From assembly GCF_026127265.1 (NCBI RefSeq), contig NZ_WWFG01000002.1:3432453-3496452 (forward strand): a stretch of DNA of 64,000 bases, read 5' to 3'. Positions 52,769 to 61,910 of the stretch are shown piece by piece; within the stretch, counting starts at the first letter, position 1, and each line of letters opens with the position of its first letter. The notes under the pieces are model-generated. The model made no database searches, was not told the DNA's origin, and worked only from the letters and a program-made list of their open reading frames with translations. This stretch comes from Nostoc sp. KVJ3. Lineage in GTDB: Bacteria > Cyanobacteriota > Cyanobacteriia > Cyanobacteriales > Nostocaceae. A program made the translations under genes and the position numbers.

Positions 52769-53462
52769 TAGAGTTAATCCTCCTATTAGGATATAAATTT
52801 TGCGTAATCAAGAGATTTCAAAAAAGCACAATTGAGCTTAATTCTTAACTTTCTTATTGTTTTTTTATTACTAACATTGAGCTTTTTCGACTGAATTACA
52901 GAGTTTTTCCCTCAAATTCTATTGGACAAAAAAGCTTGTGATTAATGCTAGTTACCTGAAAAATATATAAAAATTAACTTGTTTTTACAATGAAAAATCC
53001 TTAGATGCCTGTGTCAAATCTTTAGATATTTTTCTACTGTAATTTGCAGGGTAAGCTCATTGAGATTTGTATAAATCTGACTTGACAAATGGGTATTATA
53101 ACCAGTTCTCGTTTACGTGAGGTATATCCGTAGGGGAGTGGCATCGCTATGTTCTTACGCACACTTAACTTCAATAGTTGCGTCCAGGCGATCGCACACA
53201 TATTATGCTGTTGATTTCACAAGGCTCAGATCCCCGACTTCTCACAGAAGTTGGGGATCTCGTTGTTCACGGTTGCAGGAGTTCTTTAATATTGGTTGAC
53301 ATAATTTACAATCTGTAATGTTTGACAGGCGGTAAATTCAACGAGAAATTTATGCTTCTAGGATTTTAGAGATTTTTTAACTCGTACTTATATACAAATA
53401 TTCTCAAGTAAGTTATTATTCTCCTGATGATTTGATAGTAATTATAGTTAATAAGGTTATCT
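52769..53462. other. Intergenic region before efeUOB
   Basis: No gene. Contains the upstream region of the repeat-protein gene, a GGTATATCCGTAGGGG fragment (about 53121) resembling MITE B, a 15-bp palindrome AGATCCCCGACTTCT (53228-53260) and, nearest efeU, an AT-rich TAGTAATTATAGTTAATA stretch that could hold a Fur site but is not a clear match. Confidence 0.5.
53228..53260. repeat. AGATCCCCGACTTCT palindrome
   Basis: 15-bp arms (53228-53242 and 53246-53260, one G-T pair) with a 3-base loop; a repeat type common in Nostoc intergenic DNA. Confidence 0.7.
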
Positions 53463-54296
53463 ATGCTTTTTCCCTTCTTGATCATGTTCCGAGAGGGCGT
53501 TGAAGCTGCGCTTGTCGTGGGGATAATTGCCAGTTATCTCAAGCAAACTGGGCGTACCCATTTGATGAAGTCAGTTTGGATTGGCATCGCATTAGCGACT
53601 TTTATTTGTCTCGCAGCTGGGATTATTTTGCAAATAACCAGTCAGGAGTTTCCGCAGAAACAACAGGAACTATTTGAAGCGGTAATTTCCCTCGTCGCAG
53701 TTGGGGTTCTCACCTGGATGGTTTTCTGGATGCGTCGTGCGGCTCGTTCGATGAAAGGCGAGTTACAGTCTCAAATTGAAACTGCCATTCAGTCGGGAGA
53801 TAAATGGGGTACAGCACTGGTGTGGATGTCATTCTTTGCAGTACTGCGGGAAGGTCTGGAAACAGTAGTGTTTCTGCTGGCCACATTTCAGCAAAATTTG
53901 GGAATTCAAGCTCCCGTGGGGGCATTGTTTGGATATGCAGCCGCACTAGCCGTCGGTGTAGGCATCTATCAGGGTGGTATCCGCATCAACTTGAAGCGAT
54001 TTTTTAAATGGACAGGAGCCTTCATTATCCTGGTTGCGGCTGGACTCTTAGCAAGTGGGGTGAGAGCTTTTCATGAAGCTGGAGTGTGGAATTTACTGCA
54101 AACAGTGTTATTCGATGCTAGCGGGGTAGTACCTAATAATGGGTTTCTTGGTTCACTTTTGGTAGGATTTTTTGGCTATAACGATGCCCCAACTGTCAGT
54201 GAGGCGATCGCCTATCTTGGCTATCTAATTCCTACCATGTCGCTGTTCTTCTTAGGGGATAACGCTAGACAGAAGACTACAGCAAGTCATTCTTAG
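53463..54296 (+). CDS. efeU: Ferrous iron permease EfeU (FTR1 family)
   Basis: 277 residues, about seven membrane segments. Two R-E-G-x-E motifs, MFREGVEAALVVG (about 9-21) and LREGLETVVFLLA (about 135-147), line the iron path in FTR1 permeases. It starts the efeUOB operon, with efeO 31 bases downstream. Imports Fe2+ (or Fe3+ after reduction/oxidation by EfeB) across the inner membrane. Confidence 0.92.
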   Translation: MLFPFLIMFREGVEAALVVGIIASYLKQTGRTHLMKSVWIGIALATFICLAAGIILQITSQEFPQKQQELFEAVISLVAVGVLTWMVFWMRRAARSMKGELQSQIETAIQSGDKWGTALVWMSFFAVLREGLETVVFLLATFQQNLGIQAPVGALFGYAAALAVGVGIYQGGIRINLKRFFKWTGAFIILVAAGLLASGVRAFHEAGVWNLLQTVLFDASGVVPNNGFLGSLLVGFFGYNDAPTVSEAIAYLGYLIPTMSLFFLGDNARQKTTASHS

Positions 54297-54327
54297 CTAC
54301 TTCAATAATTTTTAGGAAAATACAACA

Positions 54328-55515
54328 ATGAAAAATCTTTTAAAGTATTCAACAATTATCTGTCTAATTGCCTTGACAGTAGCTGCTTGTGAATCCAACA
54401 AATCAAGCGATACTTCTACGAGTAATTCTCCAGAGGCTAAGGTCGCTAGTGATACTTCTAGTAGCAATACTACCGAAACTGCTTTGGCTGTGACAGATAC
54501 AGGTTGCGAACCCAATCAACTGACAGTAACATCTGGGCAAAACAGCTTTGTGCTGACCAACAAAAGCAGCAAACCTGTGGAGTGGGAGATATTGTCTGGG
54601 GTGAAAGTCGTTGAGGAAAAGGAAAATATTGCTCCTGGCTTCGTTCAAAAACTCAAAACCAATCTAGAACCGGGTGAGTATGACATGGCTTGCGGTTTAC
54701 GCAGCAATCCCAAAGGGAAACTCACAGTCAAGGCTGGAGGAGATTCTCAAGCCAAAGGGACTGTAGATCAGGGTCAATTAGTCGGTGCGATCGCAGAATA
54801 TAAAGTCTACATCATCAAAGAAATTGACCAGCTGGTTGCTAAGACCAAGATATTGACAGATGCCGTCATTGCTGGCGACCTTGCCAAGGCTCAAAAAACC
54901 TATGCATCTGCCCATCTTCACTACGAACGCACAGAACCCGTAGCTGAATTGTTCTCAGACCTCGACAAAAGTATGGATTCCCGTGCTGATGACTTTGCCA
55001 AAAAAGAGGCCGACCCACAATTCACCGGATACCATCGCTTAGAGAAAGCTTTATTCCAGGACAAAACGACAAAAGGCATGAAACCCTATGCCGAAAAGCT
55101 ACAGAAAGATGCACTAGATTTACAAAAGCGCATTGCCACCTTGACCATTGAACCGAAAAATATGGTTGGCGGTGCTGCTGACTTGATTGAAGAAGTGGGT
55201 AAAACCAAGATTTCTGGAGAAGAAGACCGTTACAGCCGGACTGATCTATGGGACTTCAGCGCTAATGTCGATGGTTCCCAAAAGATTGTCGAGTTATTGC
55301 GCCCCGCCATCCAAAAAGCCAACCCAGAACTATTGGCGCGTGTGGATGCAAATTTCACCAAAGTTGACCAAGGACTTGCTAAATACAAAACCCCTGATGG
55401 TGGTTTTGTGAACTACGACAAGGTGAGTGAAACAGACAAGAAAGAGATGAAAACAGCGATCGCTGCTCTTGCTGAAGATTTATCTCAATTGCGCGGCACT
55501 TTAGGCGTTAATTAA
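54328..55515 (+). CDS. efeO: Iron-uptake lipoprotein EfeO (cupredoxin + M75/imelysin)
   Basis: 395 residues. A lipobox-type signal (LTVAAC, Cys21) anchors it. Residues about 50-135 are a cupredoxin domain (CEPNQLTVTSGQNSFVLTNKSSKPVEW...YDMACGL), and about 150-395 the imelysin/M75 domain with the GYHRLEKALF (HxxE) metal motif. It binds iron and ferric-reducing partners in the periplasm and feeds EfeU. Third-party genes are absent; efeB follows 29 bases later. Confidence 0.92.
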   Translation: MKNLLKYSTIICLIALTVAACESNKSSDTSTSNSPEAKVASDTSSSNTTETALAVTDTGCEPNQLTVTSGQNSFVLTNKSSKPVEWEILSGVKVVEEKENIAPGFVQKLKTNLEPGEYDMACGLRSNPKGKLTVKAGGDSQAKGTVDQGQLVGAIAEYKVYIIKEIDQLVAKTKILTDAVIAGDLAKAQKTYASAHLHYERTEPVAELFSDLDKSMDSRADDFAKKEADPQFTGYHRLEKALFQDKTTKGMKPYAEKLQKDALDLQKRIATLTIEPKNMVGGAADLIEEVGKTKISGEEDRYSRTDLWDFSANVDGSQKIVELLRPAIQKANPELLARVDANFTKVDQGLAKYKTPDGGFVNYDKVSETDKKEMKTAIAALAEDLSQLRGTLGVN

Positions 55516-55544
55516 ATTTTTGAAAATTCCTATAAAAGTAAACT

Positions 55545-56813
55545 ATGTCAAGTTCCGAACAACCAAGGTTACGCATTACTCCCCGGATTAGCCGTCGTGA
55601 TTTGCTCATTGGCATGGCAGCAGCCGGTGGAGTAGCAGCTTTGACCAGTTTGGGTTATCGCAGTCTTTCGGAAACTACCGAAGACCCATCTGAGGAGACT
55701 GTACCCTTTTTTGGTATTCACCAAGCAGGTATTATTACCCCTGTGCCGGCTTCTGCCCTGATGGTGGCATTTGACACAACTGCTAAAACCAAAGCGGATT
55801 TAGTGCGGTTATTTCAAACCTTGAGCGATCGCATTCAGTTTCTCATGGCAGGGGGAACACCAAAACTCCGCGACTCCAAATTTCCACCCAATGATTCGGG
55901 AATTCTTGGGCCTGTAGTGGTTCCCGATAACCTCACCATCACCCTAGCAGTGGGGGATTCGCTCTTCGATAACCGTTTTGGACTTGACAAATTAAAACCC
56001 AAGCGGTTAAGCACTATGCCAGGTTTTTCCAATGACCAACTTGATCCGGATTTGTGTCATGGGGATATACTGCTGCAATTTTGTGCCAACACAGAAGAAG
56101 CGAATATCCATGCTTTGCGGGATATTATCAAGAATCTGCCTGACTTGATAACTCTGCGTTGGCAAATAGAGGGTTTTCTACCACCCAATACTCATAAAAA
56201 GCTTGGCAAAACCACGGTGCGAAACCTACTTGGTTTCAAAGATGGTACAGCAAATCTAGATGCGAGCGATGATAAATTGATGAACCGGATTGTTTGGGTA
56301 AAGCCAAACACCGGCGAACCAGCTTGGACAGCAGGGGGAAGCTATCAAGTAGTGCGGGTAATCCGCAACTTAGTCGAACGCTGGGATCGGACACCACTAC
56401 AGGAGCAACAGACAATTATTGGCCGCAGTAAGGATTCTGGCGCACCCTTGGGGATGAACCACGAGAAAGATATTCCTAATTATGCTCAAGATCCCAAAGG
56501 TCTACAAATCCCTTTAGATGCCCATATCCGCCTTGCTAATCCCCGAAAATCAGAATTGGGTTTGATTCTGCGGCGTGGTTTCAACTATTCACGCGGGTTT
56601 GACAAAGCTGGACAGTTAGATATGGGTTTGTTGTTTGTCTGTTTTCAGGCTGACCTAGAAAAGGGCTTTGTGACGGTGCAAAATCGCTTGACTGGTGAAC
56701 CTTTGGAGGAGTATATTCGCCCCATTGGGGGTGGATATTTCTTTGCCTTACCTGGTGTTAAAGCTGTTGGAGGTTATCTTGGTCAGTCATTACTAGAAGC
56801 ATCATCGGTGTAG
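55545..56813 (+). CDS. efeB: DyP-type peroxidase EfeB (Tat-exported)
   Basis: 422 residues. A twin-arginine signal (ISRRDLLIGMAAAGGVAAL) sends the folded haem protein to the periplasm. The GFKDGTANLDASDD stretch carries the GxxDG motif, and the haem-binding His lies in DAHIRLANP. It oxidises Fe2+ or removes iron from haem for EfeO/EfeU. Last gene of the operon. A CACCTG/CAGGTG hairpin (56964-56978) lies downstream. Confidence 0.92.
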   Translation: MSSSEQPRLRITPRISRRDLLIGMAAAGGVAALTSLGYRSLSETTEDPSEETVPFFGIHQAGIITPVPASALMVAFDTTAKTKADLVRLFQTLSDRIQFLMAGGTPKLRDSKFPPNDSGILGPVVVPDNLTITLAVGDSLFDNRFGLDKLKPKRLSTMPGFSNDQLDPDLCHGDILLQFCANTEEANIHALRDIIKNLPDLITLRWQIEGFLPPNTHKKLGKTTVRNLLGFKDGTANLDASDDKLMNRIVWVKPNTGEPAWTAGGSYQVVRVIRNLVERWDRTPLQEQQTIIGRSKDSGAPLGMNHEKDIPNYAQDPKGLQIPLDAHIRLANPRKSELGLILRRGFNYSRGFDKAGQLDMGLLFVCFQADLEKGFVTVQNRLTGEPLEEYIRPIGGGYFFALPGVKAVGGYLGQSLLEASSV

Positions 56814-57051
56814 ATTTATCTTTAATTTTTTGCCGATGATTAAGTAGCGATCGCCTTTGTTGTAGGCTGATAAGATCGCTCTGATTGATAAGTTAAGACT
56901 GAAAGCAAGTGGCGCTTACCGCAAATTGGACAGGTACAGTACAATTCGGTTGAATAAATTTATCACCTGTTACAGGTGTTGAATAAAATTGTTGTGCTTC
57001 CTAGCGTTTGACATTTTTCATTTTAAAAATTTATATGTAGGCGATCAAAAC

Positions 57052-59652
57052 TCAATACCAAACCCTAATAGTATTATCGTAACTCCCACTAATGAGGGTT
57101 TGACCATCAGGACTGAAGATAACTGAAGTAACCCCTTTTGAGTGACCAGAGAGAGTCTGGAGTAATTCTCCAGTAGCTAAATTCCACAGCTTGATGGTCT
57201 TGTCTGAATCACAGCCACTAGCCAGAATTTGTCCATCCGGGCTAATGGTAACTGACAGTATACCGTAACCAAAAAACGAAGATGAGTGCCCAGAAAGAGT
57301 TTGGCGCAGTTTCCCTGTTGACAAATTCCACAGCTTAACCTCACTACTGTAATTACCACTAGCAAGAGTTTGTCCATTAGGGCTGATGGCGATGGACTTA
57401 ACCGACGAAATAGAATCAGCAAGGCTGAGAATTTCTTTGCAAGTACTTATAGACCAAAGTTTGATAGTATCGTCCGTACTCCCACTAACAAGGGTTTGCC
57501 CGTCAGGACTGAAAGCGATTGACTGAACATAACCTGAATGTCCAGAGAGGGTACAGATTTCTTGCTTTGTTTTCAAACTCCACAGTTTAATGGTTTTGTC
57601 ATCACTACCACTGGCGAGAGTCTCTCCATTGGGACTAATAGCAACAGTTGTAACCTCTTTAGAATGCCCGGTTAGAGTGCCAATTTCTTTACCAGTTTTC
57701 CAGTTCCACAATTTGATGCTTTTATCATCACTGCAACTTACGAGAATTTTCCCATCTGGACTGAAGGTAACTGCACGAACCCAGAATGAATGCCCTGAGA
57801 GAGTGCGAATTTCTAGCTTTGTTTCGAGATTCCAAAGTTTGATGGTGCGGTCTTTGCTGCCACTAGCAATTATCTGACCGTCAAGACTAATAGCAACTGA
57901 ACAAACCCCAGTAGAGTGACCAGTGAGTTCAGTGAAAGATTTATAATTTTTCTTAGCTGGCTGGTGTTGTTTCGGTGTTTCCCATTCTTTCTGCGGTTGA
58001 ACCTCTAGTTGTTGGACTCTTTCTGCTTTTTGTTGTTGCTGTCTTTGTGTCTGTTCCGCTTCCAGTTTACCTTGATACTTAGCTTCTGCTTGAGCAAGAA
58101 TTGGCTGTTCAATCCGGGTTACATCTTCGGTTTTAAGTCCTAAAGACTGCTGCCAACTGTTGATTCTATTACGAACAACTTCACTGAGTGGATATTCTCC
58201 TTCAACAGCTTTTAAAAATTCCTGTTCGTAATGTCGCAGCTTATTCTCATACTCTTCTTTTTTTTGCTGCTTTTGTAGTTCTAGTTGTTTTGCTTCCGCT
58301 TCCTGTTCCTCTTGCGATTTCTCTTGGTAGTTAGCTTCTGCTTGAGCAAGAAACGGTTGTTGGATGCGGGCTACATCTTCGGCTTTAAGTCCTAAAGATT
58401 GCTGCAAACTGTTGATTCTATTACGAACAACTTCACTGAGTGGATATTCTCTTTCAACAGCTTTTAAAAATTCCTGTTCGTAATGTCGCAGCTTATTCTC
58501 ATACTCTTCTTTTTCTTGCTGCTTTTGTAGTTCTAGTTGTTTTGCTTCCGCTTCCTGTTCCTCTTGCAATTTCTCTTGGTAGTTAGCTTCTGCTTGAGCA
58601 AGAAACGGTTGTTGGATGCGGGCTACATCTTCGGCTTTAAGTCCTAAAGATTGCTGCAAACTGTTGATTCTATTACGAACAACTTCACTGAGTGGATATT
58701 CTCCTTCAACAGCTTTTAAAAATTCCTGTTCGTAATGTCGCAGCTTATTCTCATACTCTTCTTTTTCTTGCTGCTTTTGTAGTTCTAGTTGTTTTGCTTC
58801 CGTTTCCTGTTCCTCTTGCAATTTCTCTTGGTAGTTAGCTTCTGCTTGAGTAAGAATCGGTTGTTGGATGCGGGCTACATCTTCAATTTTGATACCTAAA
58901 TCCCTTTGACGAAGTTCCAAATCTCTTTGAGTTTGATCACTAAAAGGATATTCATGTTCAATTACTTTAATAAGAGTTTTCTTATATTTCTGTAAATTTT
59001 CTTCATACTTTTTCCACGGTTCAAATGCAAGTTTTTCAATCTCACTGGCATCTTCAGGTGTTAATCCTAATTCATCTCTAAGTTCATCTAGCGTATCGCG
59101 TTCTGGCAAAGAAATCTTTCCATCTGATAATGCCTCTTCAACCTTCTTTTTATACTGATTTATAGCAATCTCTTTCTGCTGTAATTTTTGTTGACGCAAC
59201 TCACGCAAATTATTAGCTGCAATCCGAATCCCTTGAGTCACACTCAAGAAAGCTTCGTCTTGATTACCCCAAGATGTTACAGGTTTAGCATCTTTAGGAT
59301 AAGCTTGGAGTTTACCGAATGCAGCACCTGACCAGTTAACTGGACGTAGAATAATTGGGACAACTAACGCTTCTCCAGCCTCATGTCGCTTCATGGCTAG
59401 CTTTAGCTCAATGTCATAGCAATAGTCTGACGCTAAAAAATAAGCACTAATCAGCAATAAGATGATGTCAGCCTTTCTGAGATTATTATCGATTTGGTTT
59501 GCCCACTCAGAACCTGCTCCAATCTGGCGATCATACCAGGTCGTGATCTCACCCTGTCGCTGCATAATAGCTAGGTGGGTTGCTAATTCCTCTCGAAGTA
59601 ATTCATCTTTATGTGAGTATGAGATAAAAAGCTCTATTGATTCATTGGACAT
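57052..59652 (-). CDS. TIR-domain protein with tandem middle repeats and WD40 propeller
   Basis: 866 residues. An N-terminal TIR domain (1-~140, IELFISYSHKDE...; catalytic-type Glu in ASDYCYDIELKLAM) could cleave NAD+. A helical module (about 165-270) is followed by three near-identical 84-residue helical repeats (EYENKLRHYEQEFLKAVEGEYPLSEVVRNRI...) and a coiled stretch. Residues about 575-866 form a seven-blade WD40 propeller (GHS...V.SVAIS.DGQ..ASGS.D.TIKLW). This sensor-plus-effector layout resembles bacterial immune or signalling proteins. No HIP1 site within the gene. Single gene. Confidence 0.88.
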   Translation of the reverse strand: MSNESIELFISYSHKDELLREELATHLAIMQRQGEITTWYDRQIGAGSEWANQIDNNLRKADIILLLISAYFLASDYCYDIELKLAMKRHEAGEALVVPIILRPVNWSGAAFGKLQAYPKDAKPVTSWGNQDEAFLSVTQGIRIAANNLRELRQQKLQQKEIAINQYKKKVEEALSDGKISLPERDTLDELRDELGLTPEDASEIEKLAFEPWKKYEENLQKYKKTLIKVIEHEYPFSDQTQRDLELRQRDLGIKIEDVARIQQPILTQAEANYQEKLQEEQETEAKQLELQKQQEKEEYENKLRHYEQEFLKAVEGEYPLSEVVRNRINSLQQSLGLKAEDVARIQQPFLAQAEANYQEKLQEEQEAEAKQLELQKQQEKEEYENKLRHYEQEFLKAVEREYPLSEVVRNRINSLQQSLGLKAEDVARIQQPFLAQAEANYQEKSQEEQEAEAKQLELQKQQKKEEYENKLRHYEQEFLKAVEGEYPLSEVVRNRINSWQQSLGLKTEDVTRIEQPILAQAEAKYQGKLEAEQTQRQQQQKAERVQQLEVQPQKEWETPKQHQPAKKNYKSFTELTGHSTGVCSVAISLDGQIIASGSKDRTIKLWNLETKLEIRTLSGHSFWVRAVTFSPDGKILVSCSDDKSIKLWNWKTGKEIGTLTGHSKEVTTVAISPNGETLASGSDDKTIKLWSLKTKQEICTLSGHSGYVQSIAFSPDGQTLVSGSTDDTIKLWSISTCKEILSLADSISSVKSIAISPNGQTLASGNYSSEVKLWNLSTGKLRQTLSGHSSSFFGYGILSVTISPDGQILASGCDSDKTIKLWNLATGELLQTLSGHSKGVTSVIFSPDGQTLISGSYDNTIRVWY
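58079..58900 (-). repeat. 252-bp tandem repeat in the TIR-WD40 gene
   Basis: TTAGCTTCTGCTTGAG-type unit starts recur at 58079, 58331, 58583 and 58835, exactly 252 bases apart (84 codons), with only a few point differences between units. It suggests recent duplication or gene conversion. Confidence 0.8.
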
Positions 59653-59922
59653 CTGAACCTCTTAAAAGATAATTGACTACATAATGCTGATTAATTTAAA
59701 CGTTGATACTTTTTTAAGCAGCCTCAAAATGCAAAGCTAAAGCAGAAAATATAGATATTTTTTATAAAGAGTAAATATACAGTATTTAAGTGCATAAAAC
59801 TGTTGGAAGCGGAGAATCTTAAAGATTAGCTGGATATAATAAATATAATTACTTACTTAACTACTTACTTGAGAAAATAGTTTCCGGAAAATATGTGGTT
59901 AATTATTTAATAATGCTACCGA

Positions 59923-61671
59923 TCAACTTTGCTCCCCGCGACGGTGGTTAGCAGCTTGCAATAAAAGAGATTCGGCAAAAGCGATCGCATCACTTGCAGA
60001 TTTACCACCAGCTAACTGTGCCAATTCTTCCCGGCGAGTAGTTAAATTGTCCAAGGTAGTAACTCGCACAACGGTACGCTGTTCAGCGTTGCCATTGTTA
60101 GCTTTTTTACCTTTGCCTTGATTAATAGTTTGCTTATCCACCCGGAAATGGCGATCGGCCATTGCCGCAACTAAAGGCTGGTGGGTAACACACAATACTT
60201 GGTTGCGTTGACTTAGCTGGTGTAATTTTTCCGCGATCGCTTGGGCGACTCTTCCCGAAACCCCGACATCAATTTCATCAAATACCATTGTCCCAACCAC
60301 ATCAACCTGAGAAAAACAAGCTTTCAGCGCCAGTAAAAAGCGGCTCATTTCCCCACCAGAAGCAACTTCTGTTAAAGGTTGCAGTGGTTCGCCAGGGTTG
60401 GAACTAAATGTAAAAGTAATTTTATCTGCTCCCATAGTAGTGGGGAAAGTTGGTAATATCTCAACTAGAAACTTCACCTTTTCCATCGCTAAAGGCTTGA
60501 GTTCAGCTATCAAACGAGATTCTAAATTAGCAGCCGCTTTACTCCGCAGTTGAGTTAACTGATTGCTGGCTTGAGTGAGTTTTTCTAAACACGCCTTTTC
60601 TTGCTGTTCTAGCTTTTCAATCGATTGTTCGCTATCGTTAAGTAAGGCTAATTCCCCTTGGATACGCTGGTAATAAGCGATCGCTTCGGTAAGCGTCGGC
60701 CCATACTTACGACAAATTTGCTTTAATTCCTGAGTCCGTTCTTCCACCTCTTCCAATCTCTGCGGATCGGCTTCCAAACCATCCCCATAAGCATTGATTT
60801 GTCTTCCCACTTCCATTACCGCAGCTTGCGCGTCCCTAACCAATTCTAACAAGTGTTGTAGTTGGGTATCGTACTCCACCATGTCATTTAATATCGCTTC
60901 ACTGTCTCCCAACAAATCTGCGGCGGCAGGAGTTTCACGATCGTTTTGATACAAAGCCTCATAGACCTTGTAACTCATCTGTTGCAAATCGACGACATGA
61001 TTCAGGCGTTCCCGTTCTTGTCCCAACTGTTCCAATTCATTAGGTTCGCACAGATTAGCTGCTCCCAATTCTTGTACTTGATAAGCAAGCAAATCTAGTT
61101 GTTGTAAACGTTCCCGTTCTGATGTCCGGCGTTTTTCTAGCCCTAAATGCGCCTGTTGGTAAGCACTAAAGCTTGTGGCTACTTTATGGCGCTGTTGCAT
61201 TAAAGAATCGCCACCATATAAATCCAGCCAGTCGCGGACTTGGGCAGATTGTCCTACTTGTACAGTTTGACCTTGGGCTGTAATTTCCACCAAGCGATCG
61301 CGCATTCCTCCCATAATCTGCCGATTTACCAACACACCATTCACCCGCGATCGACTGCGGATATTACTAGCAGTTGCTGTAATTTCTCGGCTAATGACTA
61401 CAGAATTTTCATCAAGTAAATCTATTTCTTGTTCAGTCAACCAAGCCGCTAGGGAGGCATTTGAGGTGAAAGTAGCTTCTACCATCGCTCGATTTGTCCC
61501 CGTACGAATCACTCGACTAGAGACTTTACCGCCTAAAGCGGCATCAATAGCATCCAAAATAATCGATTTTCCAGCGCCGGTTTCACCTGTCAACACATTT
61601 AATCCCGCGCCAAATTCCAATTCTAGTTGGTCGATTAGGGCAAAGTTTTCAATTCGCAGACAAAGCAACAT
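59923..61671 (-). CDS. recN: DNA repair protein RecN
   Basis: 582 residues from the ATG at 61671 (MLLCLRIENFALIDQLELEFG); an earlier in-frame ATG adds 18 unconserved residues. Walker A TGETGAGKS, a long central coiled coil, a signature ASGGEMSRFLLALK and Walker B TMVFDEIDVGVSG mark this SMC-like ATPase. It gathers DNA ends during double-strand break repair. A TACTATT-AA-AATAGTA palindrome (61761-61776) upstream could be an operator. Confidence 0.93.
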   Translation of the reverse strand: MLLCLRIENFALIDQLELEFGAGLNVLTGETGAGKSIILDAIDAALGGKVSSRVIRTGTNRAMVEATFTSNASLAAWLTEQEIDLLDENSVVISREITATASNIRSRSRVNGVLVNRQIMGGMRDRLVEITAQGQTVQVGQSAQVRDWLDLYGGDSLMQQRHKVATSFSAYQQAHLGLEKRRTSERERLQQLDLLAYQVQELGAANLCEPNELEQLGQERERLNHVVDLQQMSYKVYEALYQNDRETPAAADLLGDSEAILNDMVEYDTQLQHLLELVRDAQAAVMEVGRQINAYGDGLEADPQRLEEVEERTQELKQICRKYGPTLTEAIAYYQRIQGELALLNDSEQSIEKLEQQEKACLEKLTQASNQLTQLRSKAAANLESRLIAELKPLAMEKVKFLVEILPTFPTTMGADKITFTFSSNPGEPLQPLTEVASGGEMSRFLLALKACFSQVDVVGTMVFDEIDVGVSGRVAQAIAEKLHQLSQRNQVLCVTHQPLVAAMADRHFRVDKQTINQGKGKKANNGNAEQRTVVRVTTLDNLTTRREELAQLAGGKSASDAIAFAESLLLQAANHRRGEQS

Positions 61672-61760
61672 CAAGCCAAATTCTCCATGAAGGCAGATGC
61701 CGGACACTTCTAATTTACAGGACAATAAGTATGATCTTTCAGCTAACTAGCAATACCTAC

Positions 61761-61776
61761 TACTATTAAAATAGTA
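61761..61776. promoter_or_regulatory. Possible operator upstream of recN
   Basis: Inverted TACTATT/AATAGTA with a 2-base centre, about 90 bases upstream of the recN start. It only partly resembles a cyanobacterial LexA box, so the assignment is tentative. Confidence 0.3.
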
Positions 61777-61910
61777 TGCCCGTTTAAGTGTAGCAGACCT
61801 ATAAGTAGTAGGGAGTAGAGGGGGAGCAGAGGAAAAAAATAACCAATGCCCAATTTCTAAACATATTGTTACAATACTTAATGTGATCGTTCTGACTGGT
61901 GGCCTTTTTC

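Noticed and set aside
53400..53462. Fur box before efeU
   Set aside because: The AT-rich stretch does not show the required 19-bp inverted repeat clearly.
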